Below are positions 1-7,217 of a DNA stretch of 47,295 nucleotides, one piece after another; within the stretch, counting starts at the first letter, position 1; every line of letters begins with the position of its first letter. The notes beneath the pieces were generated by a model. The model did not search any database. It was not told the DNA's origin and saw only the letters and a list, made by a program, of their open reading frames with translations. This DNA is from Kiloniellales bacterium (lineage in GTDB: Bacteria; Pseudomonadota; Alphaproteobacteria; Kiloniellales; JAKSDN01): NCBI GenBank assembly GCA_030064845.1, contig JASJEC010000089.1, forward strand, positions 1 through 47,295. The letters run 5' to 3'. The position numbers and the translations under genes are program-made.

Positions 1-693
1 ATGCATTTCCTCGAGCGCGAGCCCTGGCGCAGTTTGGCCCCCGGCGTCGCCTTGTCCTACGTCTTCCTGGACATCCTTCCCCATCTCTCAAAGAAGCAGC
101 AAGCCCTCGAGTCCGTCGCGGGCGCGGATCTCGCCGGCTTTCTGCAGCACCACGTCTACCTGCTGGCGCTCGTGGGCTTCACCCTTTTCCTCGGCTTGGC
201 GAAGGTCGGAAGCGAATCCGGCCGGGAGGAGGCCCAGAGCGAAGAGGAACGCCAGGACCGCTGGGTTCTCTATCTTCGCATACTGCCGCTCGCCATCTAC
301 GGCGCGCTGATCGGTTATCTCATCGGGGAGCAGCCCGACCACCGCTACGAACCGGTCATCATCTTCGCCCTGGCGATGGCGATCCACATGGCCGGAGTCG
401 ACCACGCGGTGCAGAAAAGCGTCCCTCGGCTCTACGACCGCTCGATTCGCTACCTGCTCGCCGGTGCTGTGCTGGCCGGTTGGCTATTGGGCGGTGTTAC
501 CAGCGTCTCGGACCTCGTCTTCGCGCTGACCTTCTCCCTCGTCGCCGGCGCAATCCTGATCGTCGCCTTTGTCTACGAACTACCGACTGTAACCGGTGGC
601 AAGAGCTTCTTGTACTTTACCACCGGAATAGTCGGTTTCTCGGTCTTGCTGCTCCTCTACGAGGCACTGTCCGGGATTTCGCTGACCGCGTGA
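1..693 (+). CDS. Polytopic membrane protein of unknown function (possibly 5'-truncated)
   Basis: The reading frame is open from the first base of the window to a TGA at 691-693 and gives 230 residues. About six to seven hydrophobic segments can be seen, starting with GVALSYVFLDILPHL near residues 14-28 and ending with FLYFTTGIVGFSVLLLLYEA. A charged cytosolic-looking loop (EESGREEAQSEEERQDR-like) lies near residues 72-87. Histidines within and next to membrane segments (LPHL, HHVYLL, AIHMAGVDHAV) recall ZIP-type metal transporters, but I see no diagnostic ZIP motif, so I name no function. The ATG is exactly at base 1, so the true start may lie upstream. The gene is tail-to-tail with ppk2 and about 415 bp from it. 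Confidence 0.6.
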   Translation: MHFLEREPWRSLAPGVALSYVFLDILPHLSKKQQALESVAGADLAGFLQHHVYLLALVGFTLFLGLAKVGSESGREEAQSEEERQDRWVLYLRILPLAIYGALIGYLIGEQPDHRYEPVIIFALAMAIHMAGVDHAVQKSVPRLYDRSIRYLLAGAVLAGWLLGGVTSVSDLVFALTFSLVAGAILIVAFVYELPTVTGGKSFLYFTTGIVGFSVLLLLYEALSGISLTA

Positions 694-1107
694 GTGTTTG
701 CGCTGCGCACCATTTGGCCAAAGGGTCTTCGCGGCGGTCGTTAGCTCTTGGTCTCCTCTGGATCTTAATGGGGTTGGCCGTCGCTACAGGCACTATTTTT
801 AAGCCTGTAACCGGGCGCTCATGGTCATGGGACCTGACGAAGGGCTCAGCTTTGCAAATCGAAACGACATAGCCGCGTACTTCGTGATCCGGGATGGCGA
901 ATAACTACTCGACCGGTACACACTGGCATTCGCACCGTGCGTCGAAGGGTAGGCCTGACTGGCCGGCGCAAGACGTTCGGCAAGCGACCCCTCGCCGAGG
1001 TACGTCCCTCCAGGTGAAGCCCGCAGGGCCAACCCCGATGGTCACCGGGCGGCCCTGGAGCGAATTTGAGCATTCGACTCGCTCCCTGGGCCGCCGGTAG
1101 GCCGCCT
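694..1107. other. Intergenic stretch between two convergent genes
   Basis: About 410 bases lie between the stop of the membrane protein and the stop of ppk2. Short open frames here have no recognisable protein sequence, plausible ribosome site or conserved motif, and I take them as chance. The only clear structure is the inverted repeat at 1048-1095 next to the ppk2 stop. Confidence 0.5.
1048..1095 (-). terminator. Long GC-rich hairpin just after ppk2
   Basis: GGCGGCCC (1048-1055) pairs with GGGCCGCC (1088-1095), and the stem continues through GGAGCGA/TCGCTCC with one bulged or mismatched position around a 15-nt loop. It begins 12 nt beyond the ppk2 stop on the minus strand. There is no T-tract after it, so it could be a weak or bidirectional terminator or a 3'-end stabiliser. 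Confidence 0.5.
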
Positions 1108-1956
1108 TCAGAACAGCTCGGGCACGCTGTGCGTGAACAGCACGTGATCCGGGATGTCCGGGCCGCGCTTGCGGCGCTTGGGCAGGGGCGGCAACTCGAA
1201 GGGCACCTTTTTGTAGGGGATCTGACTCAGCAGGTGGGAAATGCAGTTCAAGCGCGCCGAGCGCTTGTCGTCTGCCGCAACCTTGTACCAGGGCGCGTAG
1301 TCCGTGTCGGTCGCTTTAATCATGACGTCGTAGGCCTTGGTGTAGTCCCACCACCTGGCCCAGGATTCGAGGTCCATGGGACTCAGCTTCCAGTGCTTGC
1401 GCGGATCCGTGGCGCGGGACTTGAAGCGCTCTTCCTGGACCTCCTGGCTGACGTCAAAGAAGTACTTAATCAGGATGATGCCGTCCTCGATGATCTCCCG
1501 CTCGAACATGGGAGCAATGCGCAAAAAGCGTTCGTACTGATCGTCGGTGCAGAAGCCCATGACCCGCTCCACGCCGGCACGGTTGTACCAACTGCGGTCG
1601 AAGAGAGCGATCTCGCCAGCGGCGGGGAAGTGCGGCAGGTAGCGCTGCATATAGAGCTGGCTCTTTTCGCGCTCGGTCGGCGCCGGCAGGGCGACGACTC
1701 GAAAGACCCGGGGGCTGACCCGTTCGGTAATCCGCTTGATGACCCCGCCCTTGCCGGCCGCATCGCGGCCCTCGAACACGACGACGACCCGCAAGCCTTG
1801 CTTCACGACCCAGGACTGGAGCTTGCAGAGCTCGACCTGCAGACTCTCGAGCTCCTTGTCGAACTCCTTGGCGGATATCCTCTTCTTCGGCGCCTCGGAC
1901 CCGGCCTCCGCCGTCTGCTCTTTGGTCTTCTTCTCTTTGCTCTTCTTTTTCGCCAT
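1108..1956 (-). CDS. ppk2: Polyphosphate kinase 2 (PPK2 family)
   Basis: Transfers phosphate between polyphosphate and nucleotides in the cytosol. The 282-residue chain has the full PPK2 P-loop fold: Walker A FEGRDAAGKGG (61-71), then APTEREKSQLYMQRYL in the lid region, Walker B FDRSWYNRAGVE (from 119), and the C-terminal RATDPRKHWKLSPMDLES and YAPWYKVAADDKRSARLN stretches. The start at 1956 is chosen because AAGGGG lies just upstream; an in-frame ATG at 1995 has no such site. The N-terminus is a lysine-rich tail. Length and motifs fit single-domain PPK2; whether it makes NDPs or NTPs cannot be read from sequence alone. The gene follows pit on the same strand after a 317-bp gap that holds its own promoter-like sequence, consistent with separate control of polyphosphate turnover and phosphate uptake. 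Confidence 0.95.
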   Translation of the reverse strand: MAKKKSKEKKTKEQTAEAGSEAPKKRISAKEFDKELESLQVELCKLQSWVVKQGLRVVVVFEGRDAAGKGGVIKRITERVSPRVFRVVALPAPTEREKSQLYMQRYLPHFPAAGEIALFDRSWYNRAGVERVMGFCTDDQYERFLRIAPMFEREIIEDGIILIKYFFDVSQEVQEERFKSRATDPRKHWKLSPMDLESWARWWDYTKAYDVMIKATDTDYAPWYKVAADDKRSARLNCISHLLSQIPYKKVPFELPPLPKRRKRGPDIPDHVLFTHSVPELF

Positions 1957-2063
1957 GCTTCCACTTCCCCTTGGATCTGCCTGAAATTGTTCCATAACCC
2001 TCGCGGCAGGACCGAGTTCCTATTTCCGGAAATCCGGAATTTCCGGACCCCCCTGCGCCGCCG

Positions 2064-2099
2064 AGCCGAGAATAGACCGGCAGCACTATTCGGTGTCAA
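2064..2099 (-). promoter_or_regulatory. Candidate sigma-70 promoter of ppk2
   Basis: Read on the minus strand there is a perfect TTGACA (2099-2094), a 17-nt spacer and TCTATT (2076-2071), predicting a transcript start near 2064 and a leader of about 108 nt. The FNR-type box at 2118-2131 is then centred about 60.5 bp upstream of the start, the usual place for class I activation. Prediction only. Confidence 0.45.
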
Positions 2100-2117
2100 A
2101 AGATTTCCATTCCTCCC

Positions 2118-2131
2118 TTGATCCAGATCAT
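2118..2131. promoter_or_regulatory. FNR/FixK-type box (copy 1)
   Basis: TTGATCCAGATCAT matches the family consensus TTGAT-N4-ATCAA at nine of ten defined positions. It lies between pit and ppk2, inside the 91-bp repeat. Confidence 0.65.
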
Positions 2132-2157
2132 GCCCCGATCCTCTTGCCGGGGGTGTA

Positions 2158-2172
2158 TGTTGCATTGCAACA
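2158..2172. promoter_or_regulatory. Perfect 15-bp palindrome, possible PhaR-type operator (copy 1)
   Basis: TGTTGCATTGCAACA is two 7-bp arms around one base. TGC-rich palindromes of this kind are bound by PhaR, the repressor of PHA-granule genes in alphaproteobacteria; from memory the Bradyrhizobium consensus is TGCRNYGCASMA, which this matches but for one base. No PhaR gene is in the window, so the assignment is an inference. Confidence 0.45.
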
Positions 2173-2273
2173 GAAGCGCCGCCCCACAACCTCTTCCAAC
2201 CATAGGAACCAAACACATCGATTGTCCATAGATCCGGGATCGCCCGCGATGCTGACTTCGCCGCCGGATCGTC

Positions 2274-3767
2274 TCATTCTTCTTCGCTCGCGAGTTCTCG
2301 GAATAGATAGTCGTACGTCTCGGCGAGTTCCTTGTTGTACTCCTTGGTGCGTGGACTCGCGTCTTTGGCCTTCCAGTCCTCGGACAGTTCCCCGAGAGCC
2401 ACCCGAAGCTGCCACTTGTGTTCGAATCGCCGACCGGCCAGGGCTTCAACGGCCTTCAGTCTTGTTGGCCCCAGGTAATTTCGATCCAACTCGGCAAGAC
2501 CTTCCGGGGTGACCGCCATTGCATAGATCTCGGCCGAGGCGATCACCTGCTTTTCGTCCTCTGCCGAGAGCTTCGCGCGTTCGCGCAGCGCGTCCCTGAA
2601 GGCGGTCGCGGAGACAAGCTCCTGCCCGCGCAAGTCCTCGAACGGCTTGGTCGCGAGTCCAGCACCCGCGAGACGTTCGATCACGGCGTCGGAGAGCTGA
2701 TAGCGGATCGCCTTATAGACTTGCTGCTGAAAGACGTTCTGTAGAAAGAAGAGAAAGAAGAAGCTGATCGCAGCGGCGATGATTGGCGTCATGACCCAGC
2801 CAGAGCCGATGTTCGCCAAGACGCGCCATTTGATCTGCCGGGCCCCTGCCAGGCCATAGGTCAAGCCGATCCCAATCACAGCGCCGATCACCGCCTGCGA
2901 GCTCGACACCGGGATCAAGGGATAGGGCGGAAAACCGAGGCTGACAACGAAACTCAACAGCTCGTTGGAAGAGAAGATGAACAGCACGAGCGACTGGGCC
3001 ATCACCACGACCCAGGCGCCGACCGGGTCGACCGGCATGATGCTGTCGCCCACCGTCATCATGACTGGCTTGGAATAGAACACGCCGACGGCGATCGCGA
3101 GGCCGCCGATCAAGAACAGCTGTTGGATCGACGTGAGCGTGAAGAGACCTCCGACATCCACGTCCTCGAAGGGCGAGGAGGACACGAAGACCCCCATCAC
3201 GTTTCCGATGTTATTCGCACCGAGGCTGTAAGCTCCGAAGGCCCCGGTCAGCAGCAGTGCCATGCGAGTCAGGACATCCAAGCGAACCATGTGGATCTTT
3301 GCCCACCGCAATAGCGCAACCGTGGCCTTGTAGAGCAGTGCCGCGAAGATCGCGCCAAGTATCGGGCAAATGACCCAGGTCCCGACGATCTTCGTGAGGC
3401 TCTGCATGTCGGTGAGAAAGCCGCCGAAGAGATTCCAGCCTATGATGCCGCCGACCACGGCCTGCGTGGTCGACACCGGCAGGCCGAGCTTGGTCATGCC
3501 GTAGACCGTTACCGCCGCAGAGAGCGCCACCATGAAAGAGCCGGCCAGCGCGTTTACCGCGCCCAGTTTGCCCAGTCCATGGGCCGCCCCTGCACCGCCG
3601 ATCACGGCGCCCAAGACGACGAAGACCGCGCATATCACCGCCGCCGTTAGGAAGGTGATCATCCGGCTCCCAACGGCGGTCCCGAAGATGTTAGCCGCGT
3701 CGTTTGAGCCAAGCGACCATCCCAGGAACAAACCACTGGAAAGGAAAAGAAAAACGACGATTTCCAT
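2274..3767 (-). CDS. pit: PiT-family inorganic phosphate transporter
   Basis: Low-affinity, cation-coupled phosphate permease of the inner membrane. Both halves of the PiT inverted repeat are present: GSNDAANIFGTAVG near residues 21-34 and GANNIGNVMGVF near 183-194, each followed by a bundle of hydrophobic helices, plus VSTTQAVVGGIIG and VSSSQAVIGAVIG, the serine-rich re-entrant motifs. About ten to eleven membrane segments end near residue 350. The remaining ~140 residues are a hydrophilic, charged C-terminal tail not found in short PiT proteins, presumably cytosolic and of unknown use. The DUF47 gene lies 52 bp upstream on the same strand; PiT and DUF47/PhoU-like proteins are a well-known pair. 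The ribosome site is weak (GGGG before TTAGATC). Confidence 0.93.
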   Translation of the reverse strand: MEIVVFLFLSSGLFLGWSLGSNDAANIFGTAVGSRMITFLTAAVICAVFVVLGAVIGGAGAAHGLGKLGAVNALAGSFMVALSAAVTVYGMTKLGLPVSTTQAVVGGIIGWNLFGGFLTDMQSLTKIVGTWVICPILGAIFAALLYKATVALLRWAKIHMVRLDVLTRMALLLTGAFGAYSLGANNIGNVMGVFVSSSPFEDVDVGGLFTLTSIQQLFLIGGLAIAVGVFYSKPVMMTVGDSIMPVDPVGAWVVVMAQSLVLFIFSSNELLSFVVSLGFPPYPLIPVSSSQAVIGAVIGIGLTYGLAGARQIKWRVLANIGSGWVMTPIIAAAISFFFLFFLQNVFQQQVYKAIRYQLSDAVIERLAGAGLATKPFEDLRGQELVSATAFRDALRERAKLSAEDEKQVIASAEIYAMAVTPEGLAELDRNYLGPTRLKAVEALAGRRFEHKWQLRVALGELSEDWKAKDASPRTKEYNKELAETYDYLFRELASEEE

Positions 3768-3819
3768 GATCTAACCCCACACCGTCAGCTCACCCCGACC
3801 AAGAGATAAGGCGCGCGGT

Positions 3820-4473
3820 TCAAAGCGATCGCTTTACGGCGAAAATCGCCATGCGGTCTCCGACATCGTTAGCCTTCGAAGCAATCTGGCGGAAACTTAC
3901 GATCCAGTCGCCCAGTTGCCGCTTTCTCTCCAACGGCAGGTCCGAGTCAAACACGCGAACCCCCAGTTGCAGGCTAAGGGTCGTCGCCTCTTCCTCGTAA
4001 AAGCCGATCTTTTGAGTGTGATTCCTTACGGCGCGCGGATCCTTGAAATAGGTGCGAGCGCCTTCCACCATGGCCTCTACTGACTTCACAACGTTGGCGA
4101 CGATAATCTTGGTGTCGTCGTTCACATCCTTCGGAACTTCCGGACGCTCGATCGCGAGCCCGACAACGAGGCGAACACAGTCGTCCAGCACGTTGTCGAT
4201 CTCGTCCAAGAGGGTGAGTATGTCGCCCCTCGTATCGGGCATAAGCATTTGTGTGTACATTACGTTTGCAATTTCCCGACGGAGCTCATCCGCGCGTGAC
4301 TCTATTTCACGAATTTGCTTAAGCCTCTGCTCTAGATGCTCATCGGCTCCTTGGTCGACGTAATGCATGAGCGTCTGCTCGAGAACCAACATGGAATCTG
4401 CCACTCTGTCGAGGTAGTCGTCGATTCCGCTGATCAAGAGGCTGGTTCTCTGAAACGGCAGCACGTTGACCAT
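3820..4473 (-). CDS. DUF47 / PhoU-like phosphate transport accessory protein
   Basis: A 217-residue, almost wholly helical cytosolic protein of the DUF47 (TIGR00153) family, distantly related to PhoU and usually encoded next to PiT transporters. Family-type stretches are FQRTSLLISGIDDYLDRV near the N-terminus, TQMLMPDTRGDILTLLDEID near residues 75-94 and the C-terminal DVGDRMAIFAVKR. The start at 4473 is chosen because GAGGAGGAAG lies seven or so bases upstream; the longer in-frame form from 4503 would put this site inside the gene. It begins an operon with pit. Its role is probably to adjust PiT activity to the phosphate state; that is family knowledge, not shown here. The AT-rich stretch 4500-4560 upstream probably holds the promoter. 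Confidence 0.9.
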   Translation of the reverse strand: MVNVLPFQRTSLLISGIDDYLDRVADSMLVLEQTLMHYVDQGADEHLEQRLKQIREIESRADELRREIANVMYTQMLMPDTRGDILTLLDEIDNVLDDCVRLVVGLAIERPEVPKDVNDDTKIIVANVVKSVEAMVEGARTYFKDPRAVRNHTQKIGFYEEEATTLSLQLGVRVFDSDLPLERKRQLGDWIVSFRQIASKANDVGDRMAIFAVKRSL

Positions 4474-4622
4474 TTTCTTCCTCCTCAGTTCAACAAATCT
4501 CAATAATTCAATTTATTAAAGCGATGTTCTCGATTGTTGCATTAAGACATTTATGCGCCATAACTCTGAAGACACGATCCTTCCCCACGTCCGGCAACAG
4601 CCCGTTGTTGTTGTCTAACCCC

Positions 4623-4650
4623 GAACCACCGACCCCTGAACCACCGACCC
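4623..4650. repeat. Short tandem duplication upstream of DUF47
   Basis: GAACCACCGACCC occurs twice with a 2-nt gap (4623-4635 and 4638-4650). The 15-nt period does not fit a Pho box (11-nt period). It lies in the 386-bp divergent region between the DUF47 gene and DUF3141, which otherwise holds an AT-rich promoter-like part next to the DUF47 gene and the 91-bp cassette. Confidence 0.5.
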
Positions 4651-4725
4651 GTCCTGGATTCTCGGGTATCTCGAAGCTACCCGGCCGCTGATGGGCGAAA
4701 CCTAGAGTAGCTGGCTCCGCCAGCG

Positions 4726-4816
4726 GGTGTCACAAAATTTTCATCCCTCCCTTGATCCAGATCATGTCTCGATCCGCTTGCCGGGGGTGTATGTTGCATT
4801 GCAACAGAAGCGCCGC
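4726..4816 (+). repeat. 91-bp regulatory cassette, copy 2
   Basis: Second copy of the element at 2092-2182 (84/91 identical). Here it points towards the DUF3141 gene, which starts 43 bp after its end. The change of one base in the left part (GGTGTCAC here, GGTGTCAA in copy 1) removes the TTGACA that copy 1 offers on the other strand. Confidence 0.9.
4752..4806 (+). promoter_or_regulatory. Predicted FNR-type class II promoter with overlapping operator
   Basis: The box TTGATCCAGATCAT (4752-4765) is followed by a -10-like TATGTT (4790-4795), predicting a start near 4802. The box is then centred about 43 bp upstream, close to the 41.5 bp of a class II FNR promoter. The palindrome TGTTGCATTGCAACA (4792-4806) covers the -10 and the start, where a repressor would block initiation. 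The arrangement suggests activation at low oxygen and repression by a second factor, perhaps PhaR. Confidence 0.5.
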
Positions 4817-4859
4817 GGTGGTACTTCAACGACAGTTCATCGGGTTCGGGAGCAAGGGC

Positions 4860-7166
4860 ATGCCCAAGCAAAAGCTAGACGGTCAGGAGAATCGCGCAGG
4901 ACAAGGTTTGGACGCCGGATTCGAGTCGCCCTGGCTGTCATTCTGGAATTACACCGTCGATAACTGGCAGCGCAACATCCTGTTCTGGGATGTCCTGCGG
5001 CAACGCGGCAACCAGTACCTGGAACATGCGTCGAAACCCGTCCAGCACGTATTGGCCTACGATTTCGAGCTGGTCATGGACGGGCGCGATCAGCCGCGTC
5101 CCTGCAACTACGGTCTGGTGCGGATCAAGGCCCCCAAAGGCGTCACGGTCGACGACACCAAGCGCCCTTTCATCGTCGTCGATCCGCGCGCGGGCCATGG
5201 TCCCGGCATCGGCGGCTTCAAGCCGGACAGCCAGGTCGGCGCCATCCTGAACGCCGGCCACCCGTGCTACTTCATCGGCTTCCTGACCGATCCCATGCCG
5301 GGCCAGACGATCGAGGACGTCGGCCGCGCCGAGCTCGCCTTTATCGAAGAGGTCGCGGCACGCCACCCGGAGGCCGACGGCAAGCCCTGCGTGATCGCAA
5401 ACTGCCAGGCCGGCTGGGCCATGATCATGCTGGCTGCCTTGGCCCCGGACTCGGTCGGGCCACTGCTGGTTGCCGGTTCGCCTCTATCCTACTGGGCCGG
5501 CGTGCGCGGCAAGAACCCCATGCGCTACGTCGGCGGCCTGTTGGGCGGCACCTGGCTTACCAGCATGATGAACGACCTCGGCAACGGCATCTTCGACGGC
5601 GCCTACCTGGTCCAGAATATGGAGAACCTGAAGCCGGCGAATACGCTGTGGACCAAGCAGTACAATGTCTGGTCGAAGATCGATACCGAGGTGCCGCGCT
5701 ACCTGGAGTTCGAACGCTGGTGGGGCGGACACGTCCTGCTGACCGCGGAGGAGATGCAGTTCATCACCGACGAGCTCTTCGTCGGCAACAAGCTGATGCG
5801 CGGCGAGATCCAGACCTCCGACGGCGTGGCCATCGATCCCCGCAACATCAAGTCCCCGATCATCATTTTCTGTTCGCACGGCGATAACATCACGCCGCCG
5901 CAGCAGGCGCTGGGCTGGATCCTGGACCTCTACAACGACGTAGACGAGATCCGCGCATACGGCCAGACGATCATCTACGCGCTGCATCACGACATCGGAC
6001 ACCTGGGAATCTTCGTGTCGAGCCGCGTCGGCCGGAAGGAGCACGACCAGTTCACCCAGAACATGGACCTGATCGACGTGCTGCCGCCTGGCCTCTACGA
6101 GGCTGTGGTGCGCGAGAAGACGGAAGAGGATCAGAACCGCGATCTGGCCTACGGCGACTACATCGTCACCTTCGAGAAGAGGACTCTGGACGATATCTGG
6201 GCGTTGGGCGATAAGGACAAAGAAGATGACCGCGCCTTTGAGGCTGTGGCGCGCGTCTCCGACATCAACCAGGGCCTCTACCGCCAGTTCGTCTCGCCCT
6301 GGTTGCGCGCCAGCGTGACCGAAGAAAGCGCCGAATGGTTGCGCACCTTGAACCCAGCCCGCCTGCAGTACACGCTGTTCTCCGACAGCAATCCCTGGAT
6401 GGCGTGGACCAAGGCGGCCGCTGAGAGCGTCCGGACCTACCGGCAGCCGGCGAAAGACGATAACCCCTTCCGTGCTTTCGAGAAGCAGATGTCGAACAGC
6501 ATCGTGGCGAGCCTGGATAACTTCGGCGAGCTGCGGGACCAGTTGCAGGAGCAGCTATTCTTCTCGATCTACGGTTCAGACCTGCTCCAGGCCCTCGTCG
6601 GCCTGAAATCGAGCGGCGCCGAGCACCAGCGGCGCGGCGCTCCACGCGACCCCGCCCATGAGGCCCTGGTCCACAAAAAGATCAAGGACTTGAAGCAGCG
6701 TATTGCTTCGGGCGGCAAGCGCGAGGCCGCCATTCGCTCGCTGATCTTTGCGGGACTGCCGGAAGGCCGGATCGACGAGCGGGGCTTCGAGGCCCTGCGG
6801 CGAATACACGAGCAGACCCCCGAGCGCGAGCAGTTGTCGCTGGTCGAGTTCAAGCAGCTGGTGCGCGACCAGTTCCTCATGCTGCTGCTGGACGAGGACG
6901 CGGCATTGGAAGCTCTGCCGAAGCTCCTGCCGGGCGACGCCGGCGCGCGGCGCGATATTTTCGACAAGGTAACCAGCGTATCGACCGCCGCCGGTCAGCC
7001 GAGCCCGACGCGGCAAAGCCAGCTGCGCCAGTTGGCCGAGCGCTTTGGCCTCGAGGGAGAGGGGACCGACGGCGCGTCCCCCAAGGCGGCGGCGTCCAGA
7101 GTCGAGAAGCCGACCGCCACGGCACGGCCGAGACAACGCCGCGCGGCGCCGCGCGCCCGAAGCTGA
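4860..7166 (+). CDS. DUF3141 protein, PHA-synthase-like alpha/beta hydrolase
   Basis: A 768-residue protein with an N-terminal alpha/beta-hydrolase domain and a long C-terminal extension. A possible catalytic triad can be read as in PHA synthases: Cys182 in ANCQAGWAM (a nucleophile elbow with Cys), Asp342 in CSHGDNITPP and His381 in HDIGHLGIF. The N-terminal WLSFWNYTVDNWQRNILFWDVLRQRG resembles the leader of PhaC-type enzymes. The ~250 C-terminal residues are charged and helical and end in an Arg/Ala-rich tail. In other alphaproteobacteria DUF3141 genes are found next to phosphate acyltransferase genes, as here (51 bp to pta). The start at 4860 is chosen because GGGAG lies seven bases upstream and because a start further upstream would lie inside the predicted promoter. 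Substrate unknown; polymerase or acyltransferase activity is inferred only. Confidence 0.85.
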   Translation: MPKQKLDGQENRAGQGLDAGFESPWLSFWNYTVDNWQRNILFWDVLRQRGNQYLEHASKPVQHVLAYDFELVMDGRDQPRPCNYGLVRIKAPKGVTVDDTKRPFIVVDPRAGHGPGIGGFKPDSQVGAILNAGHPCYFIGFLTDPMPGQTIEDVGRAELAFIEEVAARHPEADGKPCVIANCQAGWAMIMLAALAPDSVGPLLVAGSPLSYWAGVRGKNPMRYVGGLLGGTWLTSMMNDLGNGIFDGAYLVQNMENLKPANTLWTKQYNVWSKIDTEVPRYLEFERWWGGHVLLTAEEMQFITDELFVGNKLMRGEIQTSDGVAIDPRNIKSPIIIFCSHGDNITPPQQALGWILDLYNDVDEIRAYGQTIIYALHHDIGHLGIFVSSRVGRKEHDQFTQNMDLIDVLPPGLYEAVVREKTEEDQNRDLAYGDYIVTFEKRTLDDIWALGDKDKEDDRAFEAVARVSDINQGLYRQFVSPWLRASVTEESAEWLRTLNPARLQYTLFSDSNPWMAWTKAAAESVRTYRQPAKDDNPFRAFEKQMSNSIVASLDNFGELRDQLQEQLFFSIYGSDLLQALVGLKSSGAEHQRRGAPRDPAHEALVHKKIKDLKQRIASGGKREAAIRSLIFAGLPEGRIDERGFEALRRIHEQTPEREQLSLVEFKQLVRDQFLMLLLDEDAALEALPKLLPGDAGARRDIFDKVTSVSTAAGQPSPTRQSQLRQLAERFGLEGEGTDGASPKAAASRVEKPTATARPRQRRAAPRARS

Positions 7167-7217
7167 CGCGTCCGGCCCAACCGCAGCAACCAAAGGTTAG
7201 CCCAGGGAGCATCCACC

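Larger units (their letters stand above)
2092..2182 (+). repeat. 91-bp regulatory cassette, copy 1
   Basis: Matches 4726-4816 at 84 of 91 positions without gaps and in the same orientation. It contains the FNR-type box (2118-2131), a TATGTT -10-like hexamer (2156-2161) and the 15-bp palindrome (2158-2172). All seven differences fall outside the box and the palindrome. Beyond both ends the two loci are unrelated. Confidence 0.9.

Noticed and set aside
1066..2121. Long plus-strand open frame over ppk2
   Set aside because: It is the antisense shadow of a clear PPK2 gene in GC-rich DNA; the translation has no motif.
4620..4652. Tandem GAACCACCGACCC as a Pho box upstream of the DUF47 gene
   Set aside because: The period is 15, not 11, and CTGTCAT is absent.
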